This document shows, piece by piece, positions 1 to 12,500 of a DNA stretch of 64,000 bases. The position numbers and the translations under genes are program-made. This stretch comes from Colias croceus (lineage: Eukaryota > Arthropoda > Insecta > Lepidoptera > Pieridae). Where the stretch lies: assembly GCF_905220415.1 (NCBI RefSeq), contig NC_059540.1, positions 255,501 to 319,500 on the forward strand, written 5' to 3'. The notes beneath the pieces are model-generated. The model was given only the letters and a program-made list of their open reading frames with translations, searched no databases and had not been told where the DNA came from. The number at the start of each line of letters is the position of its first letter. Position 1 is the stretch's first letter.

Positions 1-242
1 TTTTTATTTAATTTTGGGTCAATGGAACTAGAAGATTTTTAAGACCAAGTTTACCAAGTTTCCATGAAGTCAAACAATAAAATATCTTCCGATTCTCTCT
101 CAGATCCCTATATTATATAGAGTATCCCGCACATAGAACTTTTAGTTTTTCCTACGCTGATAACGTAAAACATGCTATTAATTTTGAAAGTGAAGAAATA
201 AAAGTAAGACATAGTTTTATCAAATTCTTATTTTAATTACAG

Positions 243-367
243 GCGAGAACAGCACAAGGAAAAATATGCTCTGGTGTAGAATTGTATCGAGCTTCATCAT
301 GACGGTCGGCGTGTTGGCCGCTATCTGCCACTACCTGTTCTGGTACGACGTGGACCACTACACCTGA
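243..367 (+). CDS. Last coding exon of an unidentified membrane-tailed protein (gene D, partial)
   Basis: A good splice acceptor (pyrimidine-rich tract ending in AG at 241-242) opens a reading frame in phase 1 that runs to a TGA at 365-367. The 40 visible residues start ENSTRKNMLW and hold one hydrophobic segment of about 20 residues, SSFIMTVGVLAAICHYLFW, followed by the short polar tail YDVDHYT. This looks like a C-terminal membrane helix with a very short tail. The rest of the gene lies to the left, outside the window. I do not recognise the family. The gene points toward gene C and converges with it at their 3' ends. That the exon is real rests on the acceptor, the hydrophobic pattern, the raised GC content against its surroundings and a plausible 3'UTR with poly(A) signals. 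Confidence 0.72.
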
Positions 368-1890
368 GGAAGACTTGCCTCCTACCTCGCATCAAGGAGG
401 AAATACAAAGTCTGACAGTTTCGATAATCGAAATATAATGTGATCTTTTGATCGACTAATGTAATACTGAGGTATTGGATTATGATTGGCTTTAGTTTCA
501 TATAAGGAGCCTGAAAGTTGTGCTGATAAATTGGAAATTTTAATGTCAAAGGCAGTGTAATCGTTGATTGTAATTATTTGCGGAAGGTTTTGCATTGGAT
601 GTTTGTGCCATACGATAAAGCGGGAAAAGAAGCTTTGACAAGAAAATATTATCTAAAAATTTTATGTACAAAACAATGTGTTCAAAAACGTTTTTACATT
701 GTTGAAATTGTTAACATTTGGCCGATATTAAATGAAACGCACAAGAGTCTTCCTCTAACATTGTTGTATGATATTATAGATAGGAATCTAACCAGTACTT
801 AAGCCTAACGTGTACTATATATACTATCTCTGAGAGAGATAATGTGTGATATTGTTGTTATAAAACGTTTGTCGTAGACCAAATGTTGAAATTGTTTGTA
901 CTTTACATTGTATAAATTACGCTATAATAATGTTTATATTTCTAGTAATTACTTGGTCTACAGCACTCGTTTCTTTACCAATAGGTAACTTAGAATGATA
1001 CAAAGACAGAGTTTGTCAATTGTACAGTATATAAGCTAAACGTAAGAATTTTACATGTTGTCGGTACTTTTTTACCATTTTTTATACTGATCGATAAGCG
1101 ATTGTTGTAAGTAGTTAAATGTTATGAACATAACCGTGTGACGTTATTTAATATTTTTAACTATGCAATGATTTCAATGAGATCTCGCTATTTGTTTTGT
1201 ATCAAAACGCAATAGGAATTGATGTTTGGAAGGACAAGTTAGCGAATTATGTAGGTGTATTTATACTTGTTTTTGTGAGTTATTGTAACCAAAGAGATTA
1301 TTAATCTAGTCCTATGCTTTATGTTGTTGTAGAAAAAATTTTGTGAATATGAAAAAAACTTTGAATTTAGTTTAAGGTTCTCCCGCATAATTTGAAGTTA
1401 CAAAAAGGTTTCGGCAATTAATATCATAGAAATAAAATTCGTTCATAAAAATCATTTAAAAACCTATGTGTCCCTGATTTGATACATGAATCTTCTCTTA
1501 AAATGTTATTGTAATTGTATATTGATATGAATATCACGATGTAACTTTTCTTTGTCACGAGATAAAAACTCAACAAACCATCTTTTCTCTTTTACAGATG
1601 AATTTTATTGCCGATTCCTAATGTTAATGTTAAATGATGAAATAGAACATGACTAACATTCATTTATGACCATGAAAGTTTATAATTATATTCGGGACGA
1701 CCTGTAATTAAATAATTTTACAACAAACATGTTAACTTTATTGTAATGTCTTTTTATTGGTCTGAATTACTTACTGCATATTATTCTAACATATCATAAT
1801 ATTTTTACATTTAACCAAGAACAAGTTGTCTGTGTGTCTTATGCGTACTTAATAAACTGGAACAAAATAAAATACTTTAAAAAAGCTTTA
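368..1890 (+). other. 3'UTR of gene D with two poly(A) signals
   Basis: This AT-rich stretch follows the stop codon of gene D and contains no convincing exon. Two AATAAA hexamers occur at 1851-1856 and 1866-1871, so cleavage near 1880-1890 is likely. The UTR length of about 1.5 kb is inferred from these signals, not measured. Confidence 0.5.
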
Positions 1891-1900
1891 TTGTTTTATT
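1887..1900 (-). terminator. Poly(A) signals for gene C (minus strand)
   Basis: TTTATT at 1887-1892 and 1895-1900 reads AATAAA on the minus strand. These are the most distal clear signals downstream of the gene C stop codon (2590) and would give a 3'UTR of about 0.7 kb. They lie within 16 to 50 bases of the plus-strand poly(A) signals of gene D, so the two genes probably end tail to tail. Confidence 0.5.
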
Positions 1901-2589
1901 TTTATCAGTTGTTTTAATAATTTAAATTTTCTTTTACACAATCGGAGTAGTAACATATGCAAATATTATAATTAAGGTCATTGGACACTGCAATTATAAT
2001 ATTGTTTATACAAGTATTTTTGAAATTCATGACATTTTAATGCTAACGTCTTGACGAATATATATTTTAATCAAAATATATGAGGGATTGTAACCGAAAC
2101 AGATCTAAAATGTATGTATGAAAATACATATTATAAAGAAGTGAGATCAAAGCCAACGGCTAAACACTGCTTATCTTATTAACTAATTATTATTATATCT
2201 TACTGACTACTTATATGCTAATTTATATTAATCATAGAAGCGTTTTCAACGAAAATTTTACTAATTAACATGTCTAATGTCCATGGGTACGTGTATAATA
2301 GTTTTTCATAGGTGTTTTAACAAAACTGATTGATGGAAAATTCTATGACAATATAATCTACATAATAATTGCCTTCATCATTAAAAACGCTTCATGTGAT
2401 TAGTAACAGCGCAATAGGCGTTGTGTTATAAATGCAATTCTTCGAGGTATATTGACTTCCAAAATAATCCGTACGTTTACCGAGATTTTGTTTTAAAGAC
2501 ACTTCTTAGATGAACGTTCTTTGCCAGATTAATCTGAGCTAGAGCTCAATTTATGGAAATTGGTATCCTGATATCATCTAGTATATCTA

Positions 2590-3545
2590 TTAACTACACG
2601 TTAATGGCCTACATTGCACTCCAAGTTCCGTACATTTGCATTCCTGACATGGTGAGGAAAGTTCAGCTATCATCCTGCCGACATGGTACATTCGCCCGTA
2701 TATATTACATCCCGCTAGCTTCGGGAGGCCTGATATCAAACCTGGTAACATATTCGATGGTCTGGAAACTTCTACGGTCTGCCCTGATTGACCCTTGCTT
2801 GTTATTTCAATAGTTTTAGTTGTTATCGGTCGAGGAGTTGGTTTTAAGAAAGGTTTTCTTGTTGGGGTGAATGGTTTGGATGTGGTAGGCCGAACGGTTG
2901 TCCTCTTTATTGCAGTCGCTTCTCCGAGAACCAAGTGATCGATCCTGTCAACTGTGTTTAATTTTTTTGATGGAATAAATGAGTACTGATTTGATGGAAC
3001 AAAATTCGATACAACTTGCGGTTTTCGAGTAGTCGTGGTAGCTGGTGTCGTGGTTGTCCGTCTAGGAATATTCGTAGCTACATTTGGAGGCATTTTTTTA
3101 AATGGCACAGTGGTAGTAGTTTCATATGTTTCGCTGAGCAGCAGTTTTAAGACGTTTCCTAAAGAAAATCCTTCGTCATCGTCTTCATCTTCATATTCTT
3201 GTGATTGGGAAGAACTAGGATTTACTTGATCCTTTGTGGAAATATCGTGTTGTGATGTTTGTTTTTCTGTTGTTGTTATTACAACTGGTGACGTAGGCAA
3301 TGCTGTTGTACTCACATTCTTCGGACTTACTCCATAGGTTTCTCTTATATCAGCATCGATTGCGGGATTTCCATTGTTCGTTGTGATAGTCATATTATTA
3401 GTAAATGGTTTTGTTTCAGTGATATTTTTAAACTCAAATTTGCTTAGCAAGGAATCCAGTGTTATGTTATTTACTACATTAGTTTCGGTTGTAGTAGTAG
3501 TTGTTGTTGTCGTCGTCGTTGTTGAAGTTACTTTTGTTTTATTTG
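2590..3545 (-). CDS. Gene C exon 11: Thr-rich region and terminal half VWC
   Basis: The last coding exon enters in phase 1 and ends with TAA at 2592-2590, 317 residues. It opens with a run of 12 threonines, then an acidic patch (EYEDEDDDEGF), several TTT and RPTT stretches, and closes with a six-cysteine segment starting GCNIYGRMYHVG and ending CRPLTCS. This segment matches only the first half (subdomain 1) of a VWC; the CC half is absent because the frame stops. Confidence 0.82.
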
Positions 3546-6500
3546 CTGAAAAAAAAATCATACGTTAATTTTACAACTACTTTATTGCAAAACATTAGGT
3601 ATATTGAAATCTCTACTTATATTTCAGATTGTACATATTATATTGTTTACATACGTATTTGCTACCTACCTGCTAATGTATATGATAAAACGTGTTTCAT
3701 TCTTACCTCTTTCACAAACCAGTTCACCACAGCATTGGTTCGCAGTCACAAGGCGGCGTATGCATCCCGGGGGAATGTTACACGGGCGAGGGGAGCAGTG
3801 CAGCTCTCCCCACGCGCATGTGCAGATGGAACAGGCTTGAATGACGGAGTCTCCTTCAGCCACTTGTTTACCATCATTCGATATGCATTGACCTGTAATC
3901 AAATTTACTTTTAGTACTAATACGTACTATAATAATATAGTTAAGTTAAGTTATAGTATATAGTTATAGTATAAGTTAAGTTACAGATAAGTAATATATA
4001 TTACGATTGCAGTTAATAATATACTTGCTAAATTAATTTGAGGGATGATAAATAAGTTTTACCTTTCTCATCAATTTGCATTGATGTTGTTAAATGCGGT
4101 ATAACTGGCCCTGGAGGTGTACTGTATACTGAATAATATTCGTCGATTATACCAGGTCCTTTAGGAATGAAACCACCTGAAAATAATGTGGAAGAGTATT
4201 CCATTTAATTCGTAAATCATTTATAGGATAATATCAAATATTATTTATTATCTGCCAATGATTGTATTGAAGAATATATTGTACGTAAAGGTCTACCTTC
4301 AGTTTCTGCTGGCGGGGAAAACAAATTCATTGCAGGTGCTTCAGCCTTCATATTTTCAGTTGTGATGGGTATTTTCGGTTCGGCTTTAATTTCTTTCGCA
4401 CTTCCAAATGACGTACCAACAGTAAATTCCATTGGACTTTCCAAATCATCCACATGAACTGCGTAGGTTTCTGGTATTTCATGAGGTAAGGGATAAAGAG
4501 AATCTTCTTTATTCGTGAAAACTGGATACTGCGTTGGATTATAAGTATCTTCACGTCTTGTTATGTATGGAATATCCTTTGTGTCAATAGTTGGATAATA
4601 AACAGGAAATTTGTCTTCTCTCTCTAATGCAGGATACGCTAAGTCTTCTTTAGGAGCAACATCATCATCATCAACGACAGCATCAGCTGCTAGAAAGGGA
4701 ATGATTCTGAAAAATACATTATTTTAATAATAAATTATAATTAAATCATCACAAAATACATTTTTATTAATTACTCACTTCAAATTAGGTAGTGAAGGTG
4801 GCAACGTCGGTTCATTATAATCGTAATCAGCTTCTTCTTTTGTCTTCTTGGTAATATTGTGAGTATCAGCCAACATTGGTGATACAGTTTTAGGAGTTAC
4901 GGTAGTAGTTGAAGTAGACACAGAAGACGGGACTGTTGTGTTAGTCCTTAAAGAACTCGTCACATTTATAACAAAGCTTTCGTTTTCATCAAAACCATCG
5001 TTGTAACTTTTTTCAGTGATCAACTCGTTCGCTGGGAATGTATGGGTTTCTATATCTAAGCTATCGACAAAAGGTATTCGTGGTTGTGTCTCCATGTGCA
5101 TTTTTAATGTATCGTTTATATTCGTAATATTGTATAGCAGCGATGTAGACGATAATTCAGCTGTACAATTGATTGTACCGTTTATCATTATTTTCACAGA
5201 GCCATCAGGTTGTTCTGTTGTTTGGCTCTCTGCAACTTCTTCAGTAGTGCTTTGTTCAGTCATTGTTGTCGAGTCTTTAGTATAATCATCTAATTTTACT
5301 GTTGTTTCAGACATCACCGTACTGTCACTCTCTGCAGTTAATTGAGTAGTTGAAGTTTTAACTTCTGTAGTGGTAGTAATGGGTTGCTTTTTACTTGTAG
5401 GGATGGATGTACTTTTATCTGTGGCTGTACTTATAGTTTTAATAGTGGTTTCTCGTTTAGTTGATTTCGAAGGGTGAAAAGATCTATCTTCACTTTGCGA
5501 TGGTTCTAAATAATTTTCTGGGTGGGCAAATAAGTTATGAATTATACCTGAAAATGTAGTGAGAAGTTATTAAGTTATGAAACGAATAGAAACATGCAAT
5601 ATTTCGATACATCAAAGTTAAAATAATACTTTTTAGCTTTATAAATATGAAGTACGCATAAAATAACACGTCGATTACCTAATGCTGGTTTCATTTCTGG
5701 TCTCGTGTGATTGCATTGATACTGATGAGGACAGCACTGTCCAGCTTGTACCAATGGTTTGCATCCCTGAAGATTCGGAGCACAAGATAGATGTTGACAC
5801 CGGATCATGCCTCTCAGACAGAAGCATTGCGTGCAATCGTCTCCAGACACGACTCTTTCTCCTTCACCTATCCACTTGTCATGACTCGTTTCACAGTCTG
5901 AAATATAAAGATAATATTTTAAGACAAAATTATCCTATGAAGTGTTTGTGAAATTTATAAACAGGAAAATATTTCGATGTACTCTATACATTTTTTTGAT
6001 CAGACTGTAGGTAAAAGAAAAATATTCTAAGTATACTTAATTTTGAAGTAAAAAATATGTGTTTAATTCAAGAGCAATGAGAAAAAAATCATCGTATCCA
6101 AAAATCAATAACTAGCAACAATAAGCTACAACGATACCTAATAATATTATTTTCTTAAAACTAAACTTCTGTAGTTTTTTCAATGCATACCATTTGGATT
6201 TCTCTCCGGGGCTACATCGGTATCATGTTCGCAATAGTACCGCTGCGGGCAGCAGGCGCCCGGCGCGGGGCGTGGCTGGCAGCCCGGCGGGGGCGGCAGG
6301 CACTGGGGTCGCACGCAGCGCCGCGCACCCCCCAAGCAGAAGCACTGCTCGCAGGCTGTGGTGGAACTCATTGCTGATCCGGCTGCGTAGACCGTGCCGC
6401 CTTCGACGCAAGCGGGTAGGGCTGAAATTAAATGAAGCAATTTGGAGAACAAAGTTGTAAACCCTAGATATATAATTTTTTTTTATTCTTGTCAGTTTAT

Positions 6501-9500
6501 ACACTCGGTATAGTATTGTTTCGATATAATATATTAACATGAATATTACGAATATCATAACATACCAAGTCCGACAAAGTTTGGAGCAGCGACTTCAGTG
6601 TCTTCCAATAGAGCTTGTCCATTGACGAAATTCACTCCGTCTGAAATAATGAGGTTCAAAGTTAAATGTAATTTAAAGATATGCCAGAATTAAGAGTATT
6701 TTTTCAGTTCCTGGAATTAAATTATAATACAAACATTGAAATTATGCAAGGTATATAAATTTAAATTTAATCATTGTACAGTGAGGCTCTACCAGGAAAT
6801 TGTAAATTTCTATGAGATTTAATAAGGTTCAAGATCTTAGACATCTGAAATCTACATGAACGAGCTTTATGTTTACGTAGAAACCTAGTCATTTCACGTA
6901 GCTAGTCTCAGTCTACATACCTGGGCACTGTATCTGCGGGCAGCACTCCCCCCGCCGCTGCATCACCTGGCAGTGCGGCGGCGGCTCGGGCAGCGGTGCG
7001 CAGGCGCGGCGCCGGCACGACAGCGCGCCGCGCGCACACGTGCACGCCAGACAGGCCTCCCGCGTGCCCACAGTACTGCCGTCGCTGTGCCACCGCCCTT
7101 CGTACAGGCAGCCGGAGGGGAGCTCTACCTTGCCTATAAGGATAGTTAAGACTGCTATAACGAAATTTATTTTATGTAAGAGCGAGCTAAGAGGTAGTTG
7201 GGCCACATAATGTTAAGTGGTCACCAACGCTCATAAACACTTACGTAACACTGGTAGTGTTACAGGTGCTTTTCCGGCTCATTATTTATTATTAAAATGA
7301 TCGAACAAAACATCTCTACGCTCCTTAATACATTACATATTTTGTGTAGAGCAAAATTTCAAAACCTGCTGTTTATTTTATGTTTGTAAGTGATGTTTAG
7401 GTATGTTCCTTATATGCAAAAATAGCTGAACCGATTCTGATGGATTGTAACTATATCACAATAACAGAAAAAAATAGATCACGAGGCGGGATTCAAACCC
7501 ACGACTTTCGCCCGCAAAAAAAATCGATGTATTTTACACAACTACTCTATATTATAGGATTTTTTTTAAATAAAAAAAATATCGCTTAATTACTTACTAT
7601 TGCCTCTTAATTTACGAATAGTTCTATCTACGCCTTCGCTACAACCTGAAATTGAAAAAAAATATTTTAAAAATACGTCAAACTATCACAAAAGATACAT
7701 TTTATGCATAAAATAAGCGCCTTATAAAAACTTTTTGCAAATATTTTGTATTGTGATACACCATTCTTCTTCTTAAGTATTTTAGCAACTGAGATACATT
7801 TCATTTTAGTATGTTTTATTAAAACTTAAGTTAATTATGAAATGAATAAATACGAGACTTGTAAAACTTTACATTATAATAAAAAATAGATTCAAATTTA
7901 TAAATTGCATTTTATAGTTTTAGAGTAATTAATTAATCCTTAACACAAAAATGCCTATATTTCCCTTAAACCCATAAATAAAAATAATTCAACCTAGAAC
8001 TTCCGTGAACAAAAGGCACGAACGTAAAAATTGCTTTGGGTCAGTATGGAGAAGTCAGGGTAATTCAGAGTGCCATATTGTCGAGCAGGTTTGCTGTGGG
8101 GGGAGGGCAGGGGGGAGGGAGGTCGTGGGAACCGACGGGAGAGGGTCCATTGACTAACTGTACTCCATCGATGTGCCATATCGGCTCGATTGGTAACGTA
8201 TGGCTTTAAAGTGTATCAATGTGCTTTGATTTGAAATGTTTAGACGAAGGAAGCTTAGATTTGAAGTTAGGATTTTGCTGTTTATTTCACTCCTATTCTA
8301 AGTTACAAAAACTTTTATTCATTTTATGAAAATGATAAAAAGGCTCGTTTACATTGGTTTATAATGTAAATAATGTAATTGGCGTGGATTTCATGTAGAT
8401 CGGGAGTTAGAGCTTTATCTCTTATATGCACGCTATGTTTATAAGAAGCTCAACTTTACCGGATTTTATTAATTTTAAAATACTGAATTTATATATATTA
8501 TATAATATTGAGTTGAGAAATTCTCGTACTAAAGACATTCGATTCATGACCATCTCGTTAGAAACGAGTATCACAATTAAACTACTGCTTCATATTTATA
8601 ATAATAAATGCACCTAACGTGTTTTTAAAAAATAATTATCCTTTTATAAAATAATTACCGCCATTGTTTTCAAAATGCTAAACAATACGATACGAGTTAA
8701 AAACAATTAATAAGAAACACACATTAACGTCTTCAATTGTGAGTATGAGTATAATATTGTAAATATAATAATAGAAATGAAAGTATGAATGAAAGTTTTT
8801 CTAATTAGTAATGAGAAAAAACATAATGGCGGTTTACTTTCCCATATGTTAACCGAATTGTGTCGTGCGAATTTGAGATGACTAAAAACTTTTTAAAAAC
8901 CGTTTTGAATACATACTTTTACTTGGAAATATAAAAGCCACTTATTGCATATTATGTTATATTTCAATATTATATACAACATACATTTCTAGAAATAGTT
9001 AAAAATATGAAATGGCTCTACGTTACACAGAATACAGAATCTTTTGTAACGTAAAAAGCTTGCTCTTTCAAAATGACTTATTCAATCCATTCCTCAGAAT
9101 CGGTAATTCATCAATATTAAATGACCAATTGGAATCCTTCCAGTTAATTTTAAAAACGAATAACGTTAATATAACTGGTTTATAAAAATGGTCCAGACAC
9201 CAGAAATGCTGTCTACCTGCCAGTTAACTTGATTGTTAAGAGGATCTTCTTTTTAGCACAAGGTCATGGTATTGTATTGAAAAATTTATAATTTCACTCT
9301 ATGTTATAAAATTAAACATTTCTTGATCTTCACAGAATACTTAATAGTACCTACTTACGTTAACGTATCTAGAAATTCCATCTATACAACTATGTTTACG
9401 TAAAAGTTAATTTTAAACACACGTTACCGTCAACTTATAATCAATCTTAGTTTTCATATCGACTTCTTATTTCCAAAGAAATGTAATAGACCTAAGACCA

Positions 9501-12500
9501 TAACACAGGAAAGTAAACATTAGGGAAGACAAGATAGTTTGCAAAAATGAAGAGTTAATCATCATTACTTTCAAATAATATTATATCCTGTATTCTCTAC
9601 AATAGAGTTTTTAAACAATGGGATATATCAACCATGCGCTTACGCTAAAATTTACTCACGTTTTGTACCGTTGAAAACTATTGTTCTGTTCTAAATATTA
9701 ATGTTTGTATCTTAATGAGATGAAAGTCAAGGTAAGATTTGGCAGACAATGGGTTCCCGCGTGAAGAGACACGCCATGGGAGCGGTCTGCAGCGACGGGC
9801 ATCAAACCAGTGACCCACGAATTATGCCATTGTTCTAGTTGATTATAAAAACTACTTGATGAATATAAAATGCGCATAAATTACTTCATAAGTATAACTG
9901 CGTAATTTAAAACTATTTGAAAAGTAAAACCTTTTTGATAATAAACATTTATAAAGATTTTTGATAATATCCACGTACAATCAGTAAAATCGTGTTCTAT
10001 TCATAGTGTAAAATATAATATTTAAAACATAGAAAACCCGTATAATGATCAGTGTGAAAACGACCAAGGGACCCGCATGTTAGTGTTCAAATGATAACAA
10101 TTAGAAATTGAAAGTCGAACATCATCTGTATAATTTGCTTTGTATAAACATATTTTTTAAATCTAGTTAAACGGAGTAAAATAAGTTCTTAGTTGATAAA
10201 TAAATTACCTACATTAACTTAAAAAAATTAAGCTTTGTTAATAATAATACGTATCAAGTAACGTAGAAAATGTATGTAGAGTTATCTCTATTTTTATAAT
10301 TTTATATATTAACATAAAGGCTCTCCGTAAGTTATTCAAAATATAGTACATAATACCAGAAGATATTTATGAAATATGACAAATAACAACGGGACTTCGA
10401 TTCCGGTTTAAGTTCATTCATTCAACAGAGTTATGTGAAAATTTATCGAACTTAAGTAATAAGGTCTAATTTCCTTTAGATCATTGCTTAGATAGCGGTC
10501 TGTTTGCATAGATTACCGCGGTGGTTGACATAATGTGACGTCTTAGAGAGTTAGAAATATATTACGGTATAATCACGTATGCTATCAGCTGGCATTGACA
10601 GTTCCTTAAGAAGAAAATATCCGAAGCCTAGAATGAGATTTTGATGAGACACAAATTCCCTTTATTCGCGCTTTTTCTTCGAAAACTTGTTTTTCCTCGT
10701 ATTTGTTCTTAGTTTGACTGCTAATTGGCGCGAATGTAGATCTTCAATTAATTCCACATAATATAAAGGTATGAGTTGCGGAGAACATAATAATATGTAT
10801 TAACTATCTCTGAAGCCATTGTTAGTCCAATATAGAAAAGTGACGACGATAAACAAACATTTATTTTCTTACTAAAGCACAATAGTTACTGTGTATTACA
10901 AAGTATAACAATTTAAACATAGGAATTCAATGGCTTATATTTTATGAAAATCATCATGGTATTCATGTTATATTTTTTATGAAAGCACTTCATACATTTT
11001 ACATCTTTATACAGTTTTTACTGAGGCACTAACAAACAGTTTTTCCACTTCACTAAAATAAAAGCATTCTCACTTACACTACTTAACAGTACTAATCATA
11101 AACCTCACTCAGTGCATTGTATTAGCTTAAATATTTAGGCTGAGCCTCAAAGGAGGCTTTGTTTATTTCAGAACCGTGTCAGTGGCGCGCTACGAACTAT
11201 TTGCATGACAAAATATTTATTTTAGCTCATCGTGCTCAACTGAAATATTGTACTTACAATAATAAGACGTGTATTTAGTATTTTTTATACGTTTTGCAAT
11301 ATATTATTATTTCACAAGTTCACAAGAATTCAAGAGGATGCAAAAATATCGGAATCTGCGAGGCAATTTTGGTCCAGCCGGCAAAAGCGAAGATAAACAT
11401 CAAAAAATACAATAGGACTGAAACCTCAGGTCATCGCTTCAAGGACAAGAGCCAGCGAAAGAAATTTCTTTTTATTACCGTCCGTCGGTTTGCGTTGTGT
11501 CGGTCCCGCGTCGGGTCCGCATCACACGACTTATAAATAATACCCATTGTGTAGCCATTAATTAAATTGTGACGGGAAGCGAGCCCTTTTGTTTTATACG
11601 AATAGCGGTCGGGAATACAATGTTGCAGATCATATTATATACCATTTAATTATATAATAACGCTGTTGCTAAGAAGACTGAAGGATTTACTTCAAATGTT
11701 ATTAGATGCTCATTAATTGCTGATAAAATCTTGATAACGAACTTACGAATGTTAAAAGTCGCGTAATATATTTTACTAATACGTTATAGTATAGAAACCA
11801 TAGATTAATTATGTATATCTTTGGTAGAGCTTCCTGTCACTTCTCTGATTTCTGAATAAAAATGTCAATTAAAAAAATATTATGAGGTGCATACGTGATT
11901 ACTTACTACCTTTAATTTTTAGTTATACCGTTACTTATTTGAAATATATTTTGCATATTCACCATGCACATCGTTTGTCAACAAAAAAAGTTTGCAGCCC
12001 TTGGTGTGTGTGGCGCGCGTTGAACTCTTTTTGATGAGCCGGTCTCGACCGCAGGCTTTACGTGCTGGTCTAGCCTGCTTAACATCACTCGACACGCTTG
12101 CTAATTATATTATATTATAGTGTCTATACGCGCAAACTTTTAGGAAAATGTATAAGAGAAAAATTATCCCAATAAGTACTTATGTGAATTGATTATTCAA
12201 TTTGAAAATTTAACTGCCGATCTGCTCATAGGGCTTTAATAATATGATATATTTTGTAAATATATAAATCTCGTGTCACAATGTTTGTCTTCAATCGACT
12301 CCTAAACCACATAACCGATTATAATAAAATTCGCACACCATGTGCAGTTCGATCCAACTTGAGAGATAGGATAGTTTAAATTTCAAATCGTTTTAGAGAA
12401 AACAGGCGAAGCCGCGGGCGGTAAGCTAGTATTATGTAAATTAATATGAGCATAATTAATGTCCAATTCCAAAACCCAATATAATTTGACGTAAAATATT

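Noticed and set aside
6183..6460. Plus-strand frames rich in Arg and Ala opposite VWC2
   Set aside because: They are shadows of the GC-rich VWC2 exon.
6913..7206. A minus-strand frame whose first 25 residues look like a second signal peptide in front of VWC1 of gene C
   Set aside because: The first codon is GTG, not ATG, and an in-frame stop lies just upstream. The acceptor TATAG at 7134-7135 and the linker exon at 7598-7645 explain the exon better.
9735..9820. GC-richer patch resembling a tRNA-derived SINE
   Set aside because: The B-box match is weak, and no A box or element border could be found.
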